Positions 1 through 6,262 of a stretch of DNA of 19,475 nucleotides are shown in pieces (the first letter of the stretch is position 1; each line of letters starts with the position of its first letter). Below the pieces are notes generated by a model, which saw only the letters and a list, made by a program, of their open reading frames with translations, made no database searches and was not told the DNA's origin. The stretch is taken from NCBI GenBank assembly GCA_035255485.1, contig DATEZO010000166.1:1-19475 (forward strand), written 5' to 3'. The translations under genes were made by a program, and so were the position numbers. This DNA is from DATEZO01 sp035255485. Lineage in GTDB: Bacteria > Pseudomonadota > Gammaproteobacteria > Burkholderiales > Burkholderiaceae_D.

Positions 1-4
1 AATC

Positions 5-11
5 AAAAAAG
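5..11 (+). promoter_or_regulatory. A6G programmed -1 frameshift site of the IS
   Basis: The heptamer AAAAAAG lies directly before OrfB. In IS2 and many IS3-family elements this slippery sequence makes a fraction of ribosomes shift by -1, producing the OrfAB fusion transposase. The upstream OrfA frame is cut off by the window edge, so the assignment rests on the motif and its exact position at the OrfB start. Confidence 0.7.
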
Positions 12-832
12 TGGATTGCGCGCTCGCCGCTGTTGCCCGGGGAAGAGCAATGAGGTTGGTTTGCTCAACCCTTGGCGTGGCGCGCAGCCATCTCGTGGCA
101 CTGCAGAACCGTCCTGCTGACTGGGCTGACCGCCGTACCGCGCGCAGTCGCGGTGATGACGAGTCACTTCTGGACGACATTCGTCAGGTTGTTCATGGCC
201 AGGCCACCTATGGCTATCGCCGAGTGTGGGCGGTACTGCGACACCAACTCGGATGTGGCGCAAATCATAAGGCTGTCTATCGCGTCATGCGCGACCACGG
301 ATTGCTGCTGTACCGGCATGGAAGGCGGCCCGTATCGACTCGCAAGCATGACGGCAAGGTGGCTGTCGATGCCAGCAACAAGCGTTGGTGCTCGGATGGC
401 TTTGAAGTCGCCTGTGACAATGGCGAGCGGGTGCGCGTAGCCTTTGCACTGGATTGCTGCGACCGGGAAGTGATGAGTTGGGTGGCGACCACCAAGGGTA
501 TTGATGCCAGACTCGTTGGTGACTTGATGATGCAGGCCGTCGAATACCGGTTTGGCGCCAACAGCACGGCGCCGACCGAAATCGAATGGCTGTCCGATAA
601 CGGCAGTTGTTATACCGCTGCCGAAACCCGTTCATTTGCCCGTAGCTTGGGACTCAAGCCGGTGACAACGCCAGTTCATAGTCCGCAGAGTAATGGCGTG
701 GCCGAGAGTTTCGTGAAGACCATCAAGCGTGACTATGCCAGCCTGGCACTGCGCCCGGACGCCAGAGCAGTCATACGGCAACTGCATGACTGGTTTGAAC
801 ATTACAATACGAGGCATCGCACAGCGCATTGA
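11..832 (+). CDS. IS3-family (IS2-group) transposase OrfB, C-terminus frameshifted
   Basis: This is the catalytic part of an IS2-type DDE transposase (273 aa). It carries an HTH_21-like segment (TYGYRRVWAVLRH, about residues 67-79) and an integrase core: first Asp in RWCSDGFEVACDNGE, second Asp in WLSDNGSCY, and the catalytic Glu in SNGVAESFVKTIKRDY. These blocks are nearly those of E. coli IS2 OrfB. The likely start is GTG at 11, next to the slippery site. The reading frame stops at 832 after NTRHRTAH, where family members read HPHSAL. Restoring one C near 818-820 gives HPHSAL and keeps the frame open to a stop at 880-882, ending REKQALNN. The last 20 or so residues are therefore lost through a one-base deletion. 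All catalytic residues remain, but activity is doubtful. Confidence 0.93.
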   Translation: MDCALAAVARGRAMRLVCSTLGVARSHLVALQNRPADWADRRTARSRGDDESLLDDIRQVVHGQATYGYRRVWAVLRHQLGCGANHKAVYRVMRDHGLLLYRHGRRPVSTRKHDGKVAVDASNKRWCSDGFEVACDNGERVRVAFALDCCDREVMSWVATTKGIDARLVGDLMMQAVEYRFGANSTAPTEIEWLSDNGSCYTAAETRSFARSLGLKPVTTPVHSPQSNGVAESFVKTIKRDYASLALRPDARAVIRQLHDWFEHYNTRHRTAH

Positions 833-890
833 AGTATCTGCCGCCAGGGATGTTTCGAGAGAAACAGGCTTTAAATAACTAATGCCGGCG

Positions 891-915
891 GTACGGGAAT
901 ACGGGGGCGAAACCA
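891..915 (+). repeat. Right terminal inverted repeat (IRR) of the IS2-like element
   Basis: The 25 bases from GTACGGGAAT to GCGAAACCA resemble the IS2 right end in a gap-free alignment, with the conserved GGGGC-AA-CCA pattern. The stretch lies just after the restored transposase stop at 882, as expected for the IS terminus. Confidence 0.7.
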
Positions 916-941
916 GCTTTTGATCAATGCAAACAAGGAAT

Positions 942-1427
942 ATGATCGACAACGAATTGCATGAGCGACTTCTGCTAGCCGTTAGCCAGCGGCATCCTAC
1001 TCACATAGAGTGCGGTAAAGATTTAGATTGGAAAGAGGCAGAACAAAGAATTGCTACTGACGTGATTCCTTGTCTTGAACAGCTCTTGGGATATTCACTT
1101 TACCTTGATAAGAACTACCAAGATATGTTCTTGTGGTGTTGCATATACGATCTGCGTCGTCTTGGAGGAGCGTATACCATCGAAGGATTTCAGATAACGG
1201 TCCTGTTCTCAACGTACGCAAACCTTGCTGGTGTTGTCGTGGATCGGGAGCATCATAAATTAGATGCAGTAGAAAAATACTCTTCAGAAATCGGCAAATG
1301 CCTGCAGGTTGCAGGATTTATTCCGATTGATAGCGAGAAACTAGAGCAAATGTCGTACGATGGTCCTGAGCAATATTTCTTAGATGAAGGCGCAACATGG
1401 TATGACCGTTTTTTCGGTTACACGTAA
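942..1427 (+). CDS. Hypothetical protein, AT-richer orphan next to the IS
   Basis: The product is 161 aa if it starts at ATG 942 (MIDNELHERLL), which has AAGGA two bases upstream; ATG 927 adds five residues but has no ribosome-binding site. The protein is soluble and acidic, with aromatic-rich segments (YLDKNYQDMFLWCCIYDL, ending ATWYDRFFGYT). It has no signal peptide, membrane helix or nucleotide-binding motif. I do not recognise the family. Size, acidity and a lone position beside an IS resemble orphan immunity proteins of polymorphic toxin systems, but no motif proves this. The coding sequence is visibly richer in A and T than the prophage genes, which suggests separate acquisition. It begins 27 bases after the IS end, so its native promoter or 5' end may have been displaced by the insertion. 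Confidence 0.6.
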   Translation: MIDNELHERLLLAVSQRHPTHIECGKDLDWKEAEQRIATDVIPCLEQLLGYSLYLDKNYQDMFLWCCIYDLRRLGGAYTIEGFQITVLFSTYANLAGVVVDREHHKLDAVEKYSSEIGKCLQVAGFIPIDSEKLEQMSYDGPEQYFLDEGATWYDRFFGYT

Positions 1428-1604
1428 TGCTCTGGCACAGCACGTTCCGCTTGGCTCCGCAGGCATGCACCAGATCAGCTACAGCTATGGCGCGCCGGCA
1501 ACCGGCGTGCTCTCAGGTTTTGCAAGGCACGACTGCCAGACCGTGTCCTTGGTGGCGATGCGCCAGATGAATTTAACGGAGCCTTTTCTCAAAGGACTCA
1601 TTTA
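1428..1604. other. Short intergenic stretch between orphan gene and prophage
   Basis: I see no supportable gene here. An open frame (1384-1605) overlaps the orphan gene and has no ribosome-binding site or recognisable domain. A compact hairpin lies at 1490-1510 (nine pairs with one G-T, loop CAA), but no T-run follows, so it is not a convincing terminator. The sequence is more GC-rich than the orphan gene and may be a host remnant. Confidence 0.4.
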
Positions 1605-1632
1605 ATTTTACATAATACAAAGTGTCGGACAT
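1605..1632. other. Candidate attL: dif-like Xer site (host/phage junction)
   Basis: In the orientation XerD arm, centre, XerC arm, the sequence reads ATTTTACATAA - TACAAA - GTGTCGGACAT. The first block matches the XerD half of E. coli dif (ATTTAACATAA) at 10 of 11 bases. The last block matches the XerC half poorly, as in attP sites of several integrative mobile elements exploiting Xer (IMEX). Identity with the right junction starts inside the XerD arm at 1610, so bases to the left should be host and bases to the right phage. Confidence 0.55.
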
Positions 1633-1745
1633 TGCTGCTAATTTTTAGTCTGTTGTCACCAGGCAGGGGATAACCCCGTGCCCGAATTAGCGCGTGGCAA
1701 CAGCGTGCGAAAACCCTCAAAAATAGTCTGCCATAAGGCGCGAGT
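1610..1745. repeat. Direct repeat, left copy (partner 19340-19475)
   Basis: These 136 bases are identical to the last 136 bases of the window. They run from within the dif-like site through the 3' third of the repressor gene. The repeat may continue further, because the window ends inside the second copy. An att core of a tyrosine integrase is rarely this long and would not include the phage's own repressor gene, so a tandem prophage copy is the better explanation. Confidence 0.97.
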
Positions 1746-1970
1746 TTCGGGCGTCTGTGCGCGCTCCCGGTGCATGTCGAGCACGACAATGCCAGGATGA
1801 ATGCCGAGAATTTCGGCAACCCGGCGCGCTACGTCATCGTTAAATCCACACACACCTTTACTCCACTGGCCTGCTGCCTGCTTGCTTACGCCTAACGCTT
1901 TTGCAAGCGCGTAATCGGTGGTGATGCCTAGCTTGGTGCGAACGGCGTCAAGGTACTCTTGCGTGTTCAT
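1656..1970 (-). CDS. DUF3693-type phage repressor / HTH regulator
   Basis: This 104-aa protein probably maintains lysogeny by binding the divergent operator region just upstream. The N-terminal half is an XRE-like helix-turn-helix (TDYALAKALGVSKQAAGQW, about residues 17-35), followed by FNDDVARRVAEILGIHP and a tail LDMHRERAQTPETRALWQTI. This layout is typical of DUF3693 regulators in filamentous, dif-integrating phages of Xanthomonas, Ralstonia and Vibrio. I start at 1970 (MNTQEYLDAV): AAGGGG lies five bases upstream on the minus strand, while the longer frame to 2096 would run through its own promoter. Its promoter reads TTGTCG-16-TATAAT (2043-2016), with an operator over the -35 and a palindrome at the expected transcript start. 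Its 3' end is duplicated at the window end. Confidence 0.88.
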   Translation of the reverse strand: MNTQEYLDAVRTKLGITTDYALAKALGVSKQAAGQWSKGVCGFNDDVARRVAEILGIHPGIVVLDMHRERAQTPETRALWQTIFEGFRTLLPRANSGTGLSPAW

Positions 1971-1989
1971 TTCAACCCCTTCTGTGAAA

Positions 1990-2003
1990 TACGGAATTCC
2001 GTA
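1990..2003. promoter_or_regulatory. 14-bp perfect palindrome at the repressor transcript start
   Basis: TACGGAATTCCGTA is perfectly palindromic and sits between the repressor -10 (2016-2021) and its ribosome-binding site. The position suits an autoregulatory operator. Its sequence differs from the ATTGTC-type sites upstream, so it may bind a different protein, such as the second HTH regulator at 5598. Confidence 0.45.
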
Positions 2004-2015
2004 GCGAATGAGGGA

Positions 2016-2043
2016 ATTATAGTCAATACCTGATTGGCGACAA
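2016..2043 (-). promoter_or_regulatory. Leftward repressor promoter
   Basis: On the minus strand the -35 is TTGTCG (2043-2038) and the -10 is a perfect TATAAT (2021-2016), with a 16-base spacer. The transcript would start near 2009 and carry the repressor. The inverted repeat at 2039-2061 overlaps this -35. Confidence 0.7.
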
Positions 2044-2061
2044 TAGACAAGTTCTATTGTC
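2039..2061. promoter_or_regulatory. Operator inverted repeat (GACAATAGA / TCTATTGTC)
   Basis: A perfect 9-base inverted repeat with a 5-base spacer lies between the divergent promoters. Further ATTGTC half-sites occur at 2088-2093, with imperfect partner GGCAAT at 2078-2083, and at 2107-2112 between the -35 and -10 of the rightward promoter. The spaced half-sites are what a dimeric repressor controlling both promoters would need; the repressor at 1656-1970 is the obvious ligand. Confidence 0.65.
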
Positions 2062-2088
2062 TTGCGAAAAAGCCATAGGCAATATTCA

Positions 2089-2118
2089 TTGTCCAAGGCA
2101 ACAGCTATTGTCTATTAT
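2089..2118 (+). promoter_or_regulatory. Rightward early promoter
   Basis: The -35 is TTGTCC (2089-2094) and the -10 is TATTAT (2113-2118), with an 18-base spacer. ATTGTC half-sites overlap both elements, so repressor binding would block it. It should drive the early operon from 2236 through the replication gene to the terminator at 6222-6244. Confidence 0.6.
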
Positions 2119-2124
2119 CCCTGT

Positions 2125-2216
2125 GTCCGCGCTGCAACTTGCTTCACCTCAACCCGGCAAGGGGCCGCGAATCCCATTGTGGCGCGGACTGTTTTACTTC
2201 AATTCGTAGGGTTGAG
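2125..2216 (+). promoter_or_regulatory. Structured leader with two interlocked inverted repeats
   Basis: Repeat A pairs GTCCGCGC (2125-2132) with GCGCGGAC (2182-2189). Repeat B pairs CTCAACCC (2148-2155) with GGGTTGAG (2209-2216). The arms alternate A-B-A-B, so the RNA can form a pseudoknot or two exclusive states. A shorter stem CCGCG/CGCGG (2165-2169/2183-2187) competes for the 3' arm of A. B ends a few bases before the ribosome-binding purines of the first early gene. This is a candidate translational or transcriptional control element; no known riboswitch class is recognised. Confidence 0.4.
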
Positions 2217-2235
2217 CAAAAAGGGGTAAGGGGCA

Positions 2236-2448
2236 ATGAACACCAATCAAGAAACCGTTTTCACGGTAACAACTAGTAACAAAAAAGTCTCGTTTGAACT
2301 CACAGCCGCGCAGCGGGCAGAAGCGTCCTTTGCGCTAAGACAGCGCATTGAATGGCTGGAGCGGAGACAGGGCGGCTATTATGAAAACGCGAGCTGGCTT
2401 CAGGATGCCAGAAACGCCGAGGCGATCATCGACGGTGCCGACAAATGA
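2236..2448 (+). CDS. Small early phage protein, unknown
   Basis: This 70-aa product starts the rightward early operon. The start ATG 2236 follows a purine-rich ribosome-binding site (AAGGGG and AGGGG, 2221-2232). The N-terminal third looks beta-rich (TVFTVTTSNKKVSFEL) and the rest is an amphipathic helix rich in Arg and Glu (RAEASFALRQRIEWLERRQ). There is no known motif and I do not recognise the family. Its stop overlaps the next start (ATGA at 2445-2448), implying translational coupling. Confidence 0.65.
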   Translation: MNTNQETVFTVTTSNKKVSFELTAAQRAEASFALRQRIEWLERRQGGYYENASWLQDARNAEAIIDGADK

Positions 2449-2666
2449 GCACCGTTCTTTCCTCCGTCCGTCCTTCCGAATGGCTCATCAAGTGCAATGA
2501 TGCCTTCCTGAAGGACAAGGACATCCATACAGTCACCATTACATCAAAGCGGGAACGCGCGCTGCCGATGACCTTTGACGGTGCAAACCGTCTGATGGTG
2601 CAACTCAATAACGTGTATCCGTCCATGCAGTGGGCGGCGGTGCCGGCGCAACGCGCGGAGGGCTGA
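2445..2666 (+). CDS. Small early phage protein, unknown
   Basis: This 73-aa product is translationally coupled to the previous gene through an ATGA overlap. It is soluble with alternating polar and hydrophobic segments (DIHTVTITSKRERALPMTF); no catalytic or DNA-binding motif is visible. The following gene begins two bases after its stop. Location in the operon between the early promoter and the rep gene is the only functional hint. The long antisense frame at 2426-3004 was not chosen because it runs against the overlapping start/stop arrangement of this operon. Confidence 0.6.
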   Translation: MSTVLSSVRPSEWLIKCNDAFLKDKDIHTVTITSKRERALPMTFDGANRLMVQLNNVYPSMQWAAVPAQRAEG

Positions 2667-2668
2667 TC

Positions 2669-2875
2669 ATGCGCTACACAATGGTTCAGAACATCAAGCG
2701 TGCGGTCTGCTTGATTCGAGGGCACTCCTACAACACGCCGGAATTCAGAGGTAATAGCCTGTATTTTTGCTCCAGGTGCGGTCGCGAAATGTTCGGCAGG
2801 ACGTTCGCAGACATAGAGCCGATGTCCGACGATGAGATCGAAATGATGCATCGTTTCGATCACGCGCGGGAATGA
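2669..2875 (+). CDS. Small zinc-finger-like protein (DUF1660-like)
   Basis: This 68-aa protein has a C-x4-H ... C-x2-C pattern: Cys14 and His19 in CLIRGHS, Cys34 and Cys37 in FCSRCGRE. Phage proteins of the DUF1660 type share this short GH plus CxxCG layout, so one structural zinc is likely. The C-terminal part is acidic (DIEPMSDDEIEMM). The start at 2669 is preferred over 2630 because GGAGGG lies at 2657-2662 and the longer form would overlap the previous gene. It is coupled to the next gene by ATGA at 2872-2875. Role unknown. Confidence 0.65.
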   Translation: MRYTMVQNIKRAVCLIRGHSYNTPEFRGNSLYFCSRCGREMFGRTFADIEPMSDDEIEMMHRFDHARE

Positions 2876-3267
2876 TCGCCATGGGCGCCACATCCTACCG
2901 CGAGCAGCACGCGCTGAAGCTCCATCGCCAAATGCAAGGAATGCCGGTGATGGATCCGACAAACCATTTGCAGCGGCTCCAGGTGCAAAAGTCGGACCGT
3001 TCAACCGCGGCTAAATTTCTTGAGCAACTGAAACGGGAATGCTCGCCGGCTGCACGGTCGGGCGGCGCGCAAGATCCTGAGCTCATGCATATCACTTGCT
3101 GGCACAACACACCGGCACTGTACAGGAAGCACATCGCGCACATGGCCGGCCTGCCTGCTGAGGTGGTCGGCAAGATGGACCGCGATTTGACGGAGCGCGA
3201 GAAAGCGATGCTGCGCGCGGCGATCCGTGATTTTCTCGGGTACTGCAATTCACTGATTCATCTGTAA
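2872..3267 (+). CDS. Early phage protein, unknown
   Basis: This 131-aa, mostly helical, basic protein has no recognised motif. The segment KMDRDLTEREKAMLRAAIRD is a clear amphipathic helix, and CWHNTPALYRKHIAHM contains a Cys/His cluster that could bind metal but does not match a known finger. A start at 2872 gives the ATGA overlap with the upstream gene; ATG 2881 is the alternative. It ends 26 bases before the next gene, which has its own strong ribosome-binding site. It lies upstream of rep, so a replication accessory or host-takeover role is possible but unproven. Confidence 0.6.
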   Translation: MIAMGATSYREQHALKLHRQMQGMPVMDPTNHLQRLQVQKSDRSTAAKFLEQLKRECSPAARSGGAQDPELMHITCWHNTPALYRKHIAHMAGLPAEVVGKMDRDLTEREKAMLRAAIRDFLGYCNSLIHL

Positions 3268-3293
3268 CTCGCAACTTCACAACAGGAGGATGT

Positions 3294-3698
3294 ATGTCTG
3301 ACGACTTGATGAGCGCTGGCGTTCGGTTTGCGCTTGAATACGCAGTTCAATCTGTCGCGCGCGTGGCGCACGAGGTCAACCGTGCTTATTGCCAGGCAAC
3401 GGGGGATAACTCGCAACCGGAATGGAATGATGCGCCGGACTGGCAAAAGCAAAGTGCAACTGCCGGTGTACGCGCGCACCTTAACAGCGGGTTCGCGCTG
3501 ACGCCAAAGCAATCGCATGAATCCTGGATGAAGCAAAAGGCGGATGAGGGATGGAAGTATGGACCGGTGAAAGACCCGGAAACAAAAGAGCATCCGTGCT
3601 TCGTGCCGTACGATCAATTGCCTCAGGAGCAGCGCGTCAAGGATTATCTGTTCCGCGCGGTGGTGCATTCGATGCTGAGGGTGACCGAGTCCGTCTGA
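3294..3698 (+). CDS. RyR-domain protein
   Basis: The C-terminal half (about residues 73-125) is an RyR domain (PF02026). Its hallmark is visible: SHESWMKQKADEGWKYGPVKD followed by KEHPCFVPYDQLP and RVKDYLF. The domain is named after ryanodine receptors but is common in bacteria and phages, where it may bind nucleotides or modified ligands; its phage role is not established. The N-terminal 70 residues are helical without a known motif. ATG 3294 follows AGGAGG at 3284-3289, one of the best ribosome-binding sites in the early operon. Its TGA overlaps the rep start by one base, so rep translation is probably coupled to it. Confidence 0.85.
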   Translation: MSDDLMSAGVRFALEYAVQSVARVAHEVNRAYCQATGDNSQPEWNDAPDWQKQSATAGVRAHLNSGFALTPKQSHESWMKQKADEGWKYGPVKDPETKEHPCFVPYDQLPQEQRVKDYLFRAVVHSMLRVTESV

Positions 3699-5593
3699 TG
3701 CTCCAGCGCTCCCAACATCCCGCTTATCAAGAATGGGCCGCGCGGCTGGTCGGTGATCTGCCGCGCCGCTGGCAAAAGCGGCTCGTCAGTCGCTGGCAAA
3801 AGACGCGTGACGCCTTCGACGGCGCGACACTCGGCGCGGAGGGTGAGGCAACACGCCAGGCGGCGCGCTGGCTGCAAGACATGCTTGATGGCCTGCGCAC
3901 CGTCAATATTCCATTGGATGCCTCGGACGATGACATTTGCGCGCGTGCTGAGGTCATGGCGGATCACTGTGCGAAGCTGGCAGAAGTGTTTCACGACCGG
4001 AAATCACTGCGCGCGGCCATGGAGCACGCTGTGCGGAAAAATCATCTGGAGCCGTGGCAAGGGGAAGCCGACCGCATTGAGGCCAAAGGCAACGCCTGCG
4101 CAACGCGCGAATGCCGGGATCAAACAGATTCGGCGGCGATCGCGCGCATGGTCGACGCCTACTGGTGGCGCCGGCAGTTGCGCAAGCTGCACGCGAAAGC
4201 GGTAGAGGGCGCGGCAATCAGCATTGGCTACGTCAACAAGACGCGTGACGTGTACGTGAGCAATGAAAGCGTGGTGCGCCGGCTGCAACAGAACCGGCGC
4301 AACGCGGCAACGCTGGAAGCGACGATCGCGCGCAATGAAAACGGCCAGGAATACACGCTTGCGGAACTGGCCGCGAAAAGCACTTCCAACAAGGCCATCA
4401 AGCGCGGGGAGTTGATGACACGCATCGCCGGCTTTGAGCGCATCGCGCGGGATTGCGAGCATGTGGGGCTGTTCTTCACCATGACCTGTCCGAGTCGCAT
4501 GCACAAGTGGAAAACCGTCGAAGGCGGCAAGGTGGTCGAGAACAAAAGGTATGACGGCACGCTCCCGCGCGACGCACAAAAATATCTGTCGAAAGTGTGG
4601 GCGCGCATTCGCGCCAAGCTGGACCGCGAGGGGTTCCGCTGGTACGGATTTAGGATCGCGGAGCCAAATCACGATGGCACGCCACATTGGCATTTGCTCG
4701 TGTTCTTTGCTTCGGTGTGGCCGGGGTGTGAGCGAGCGGCGGCAATGCCGCGTGTCTGCGCGCTGGTGCGCCGCTATGCGTTGATGGACTCACCAAACGA
4801 GAAGGGCGCGAAAAAACACCGCGTCGACTTTGAGCCGATCGATTGGAGCAAGGGCAGTGCGGCCGGATACATCGCCAAGTATGTGAGCAAGAACATCGAC
4901 GGGTATCGAGTCGAAAAGGATCTCTATGGGAATGATGCAATTACCACGTCCGTACGTGTTGAGAGTTGGGCGGCGACTTGGGGAATTCGACAATTCCAGC
5001 AAGTGGGCGGGGCGCCGGTCACGGTATGGCGTGAAATGCGCCGAGTTAAAACGCTGCCTGATGGTGCGCCGGAACACCTTGTTACTGCGCATAGAGCGGT
5101 CAACAAGGTCGCTCAGATCGAGGGTGAAAACGCGTCGGTGGCGTGGGACCGGTACACGCGCGCGCAGGGTGGCGTGTTCTGCGGTCGATCGTATCGTATC
5201 AAGCTCGCCGTGGAAGAAAGCGCGGGCACTGGCCGCTATGGCGAACCGTTGGGGGCGCGTCCGGTTGGTGTCGAAACGGTGGTGGTTGAAAGTTATCGTG
5301 ATGGAATCGTTACCGGAAAGCGCAATGTCAATTGGCTGGTGCGGTCGGTCCGCTATGTATGGGAAATCATCCGCAAGCGGTCGCGCGACGCGCACGCGGG
5401 CGTAGCCCGCGCTTGGACTCGTGTCAATAACTGTACGCGAAGCAATTTCAACCAGTTGCGAAAAGACTTCGATAGCGTGCCTTTGCTGATGGGGCCGATG
5501 CCTTTTTCCGAAAAATGGGGTGCCTCGGGCTCCTTTTTTGAATTCTGCGGGCCGCTGGATATTCCGAAATTAAACAAGGACGTGGAGGGATAG
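3698..5593 (+). CDS. Rolling-circle replication initiator, phage GPA family
   Basis: This 631-aa endonuclease nicks the phage origin and stays linked to the 5' end to start rolling-circle replication. It fits the P2 gpA/Phage_GPA family (PF05840). Motif I is LFFTMTCPSRMHKW from residue 258. Motif II, the metal-binding HUH, is HWHLL with His330 and His332. Motif III is YIAKYVSKN with Tyr391 and Tyr395, the paired tyrosines of superfamily I initiators. The frame is open from 3551, but ATG 3698 is chosen because it overlaps the RyR stop (TGATG); the longer form would overlap that gene by 147 bases. The last 200 residues resemble nothing I know. A nick site was not found. The same initiator type serves P2-like tailed phages, microviruses and corticovirus PM2, so it does not define the virion. 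Confidence 0.93.
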   Translation: MLQRSQHPAYQEWAARLVGDLPRRWQKRLVSRWQKTRDAFDGATLGAEGEATRQAARWLQDMLDGLRTVNIPLDASDDDICARAEVMADHCAKLAEVFHDRKSLRAAMEHAVRKNHLEPWQGEADRIEAKGNACATRECRDQTDSAAIARMVDAYWWRRQLRKLHAKAVEGAAISIGYVNKTRDVYVSNESVVRRLQQNRRNAATLEATIARNENGQEYTLAELAAKSTSNKAIKRGELMTRIAGFERIARDCEHVGLFFTMTCPSRMHKWKTVEGGKVVENKRYDGTLPRDAQKYLSKVWARIRAKLDREGFRWYGFRIAEPNHDGTPHWHLLVFFASVWPGCERAAAMPRVCALVRRYALMDSPNEKGAKKHRVDFEPIDWSKGSAAGYIAKYVSKNIDGYRVEKDLYGNDAITTSVRVESWAATWGIRQFQQVGGAPVTVWREMRRVKTLPDGAPEHLVTAHRAVNKVAQIEGENASVAWDRYTRAQGGVFCGRSYRIKLAVEESAGTGRYGEPLGARPVGVETVVVESYRDGIVTGKRNVNWLVRSVRYVWEIIRKRSRDAHAGVARAWTRVNNCTRSNFNQLRKDFDSVPLLMGPMPFSEKWGASGSFFEFCGPLDIPKLNKDVEG

Positions 5594-5597
5594 GGAC

Positions 5598-5846
5598 ATG
5601 AACGAATCGGGAAGTCGCCTGGGGCTCGGCATGCGCCTGCGCCTGCTGAGAATCAGCAAGCGGATGGAAATTCAGGAATTGGCGCGGCGGTCAGGCGTCA
5701 GCAAAAGCACCTTGAGCCGGATCGAAAACCGCAAGGCGTGCGTGAAGCTGGACAATTTCATCGCCATTTGTCAGGCACTTGAGGCAAATCCGATCAACCT
5801 AATTTGTGGAGGGGATACATGGAATCCAGCGGAAGTGCAATTGTGA
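5598..5846 (+). CDS. XRE-family HTH regulator
   Basis: This 82-aa protein is essentially one HTH_3 domain: GMRLRLLRISKRMEIQELA, then the recognition segment SGVSKSTLSRIENRKA (about residues 32-47) and FIAICQALEANPINLI. It starts four bases after the rep stop with GGAGGGA as ribosome-binding site. It is the second regulator of the element and has no dimerisation or cleavage domain. Its place at the end of the early operon, just before the late control region at 6263-6303, suggests an early-to-late switch or a Cro-like role; this is inference. Its 3' end overlaps the next gene by 28 bases. Confidence 0.85.
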   Translation: MNESGSRLGLGMRLRLLRISKRMEIQELARRSGVSKSTLSRIENRKACVKLDNFIAICQALEANPINLICGGDTWNPAEVQL

Positions 5847-6175
5847 GCGGCCAGGCGGAAACGAAGCCGTTGACGCAGGCTGAAAAGTGGCTGCAAACGC
5901 TCAAGGATCGAACGGCACACATCACCGGCTTTGAAACGCAGGGCGCCGTGGCAGACATCGTGGCGCGGATCGATATCGACTTCCCGAATGGATTGTTCAA
6001 GCTGGTCGACTCGCGCACGCGGCAATGGGTAGGAATGCGGCGCCTGTTCGGGGATCGATCGGTTGCGGATGCACTGTTCGCGGATGGGTCGATCGGCAAA
6101 ATTACCTGCGACGTTCTGTCGGACGGCATGGTCGGCGCCGCGCAGAACGGGCGAATCATCACAAATCTGAACTGA
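5819..6175 (+). CDS. Hypothetical phage protein at end of early operon
   Basis: This 118-aa product starts at ATG 5819, five bases after GGAGGGG; an upstream TTG (5804) is less likely because it would absorb that site. It is soluble, with a helical N-terminal part (TQAEKWLQTLKDRTAHI) and a beta-rich remainder (DIDFPNGLFKLVDSRTRQWV). No family recognised. The gene is the last before the strong terminator at 6222-6244. Confidence 0.65.
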   Translation: MESSGSAIVSGQAETKPLTQAEKWLQTLKDRTAHITGFETQGAVADIVARIDIDFPNGLFKLVDSRTRQWVGMRRLFGDRSVADALFADGSIGKITCDVLSDGMVGAAQNGRIITNLN

Positions 6176-6221
6176 GTTCCACCATGAACGCACCAGGTTA
6201 AAAGTCAGTTGCTGCACCTTT

Positions 6222-6244
6222 GCAGGCTTCGGCCTGCTTTTTTT
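6222..6244 (+). terminator. Rho-independent terminator of the early operon
   Basis: The stem GCAGGC/GCCTGC has a UUCG tetraloop and is followed directly by seven T residues. It separates early and late transcription units. Confidence 0.93.
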
Positions 6245-6262
6245 GCACCAAAAATAAGTGAG

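Larger units (their letters stand above)
1..915 (+). mobile_element. IS2-like insertion sequence (IS3 family), 3' portion
   Basis: The window opens inside an IS3-family element of the IS2 group. Visible parts are the A6G frameshift heptamer at the OrfA/OrfB junction, OrfB, and a 25-base right end at 891-915. That right end aligns without gaps to the IS2 right inverted repeat as I recall it, ending in CCA. OrfA and the left end lie outside the window. The element stops about 690 bases before the prophage junction at 1605, so it is not part of the prophage. A target-site duplication cannot be checked because the left end is missing. Confidence 0.88.

Noticed and set aside
1490..1510. Terminator hairpin downstream of the orphan gene
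   Set aside because: A stable stem with loop CAA but no following T-run.
1384..1605. A 73-aa open frame on the + strand
   Set aside because: It overlaps the orphan gene, lacks a ribosome-binding site and has no recognisable domain; it ends by chance at the dif-like site.
1610..1745. A tRNA-type or integrase-type att core
   Set aside because: No tRNA sequence and no integrase gene are present, and the repeat contains part of the phage repressor gene.
2426..3004. A 192-aa open frame on the minus strand
   Set aside because: It lies antisense to four tightly coupled early genes, and its translation looks like a GC-rich shadow.
4004..4693. A 229-aa open frame antisense to rep
   Set aside because: The rep frame contains all expected catalytic motifs here; the antisense frame is a codon-bias shadow.
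3698..5593. A P2-like tailed prophage, suggested by the gpA-type initiator
   Set aside because: No portal, terminase, tail sheath, tube, baseplate or tape-measure gene, and the whole unit is only 17.7 kb.
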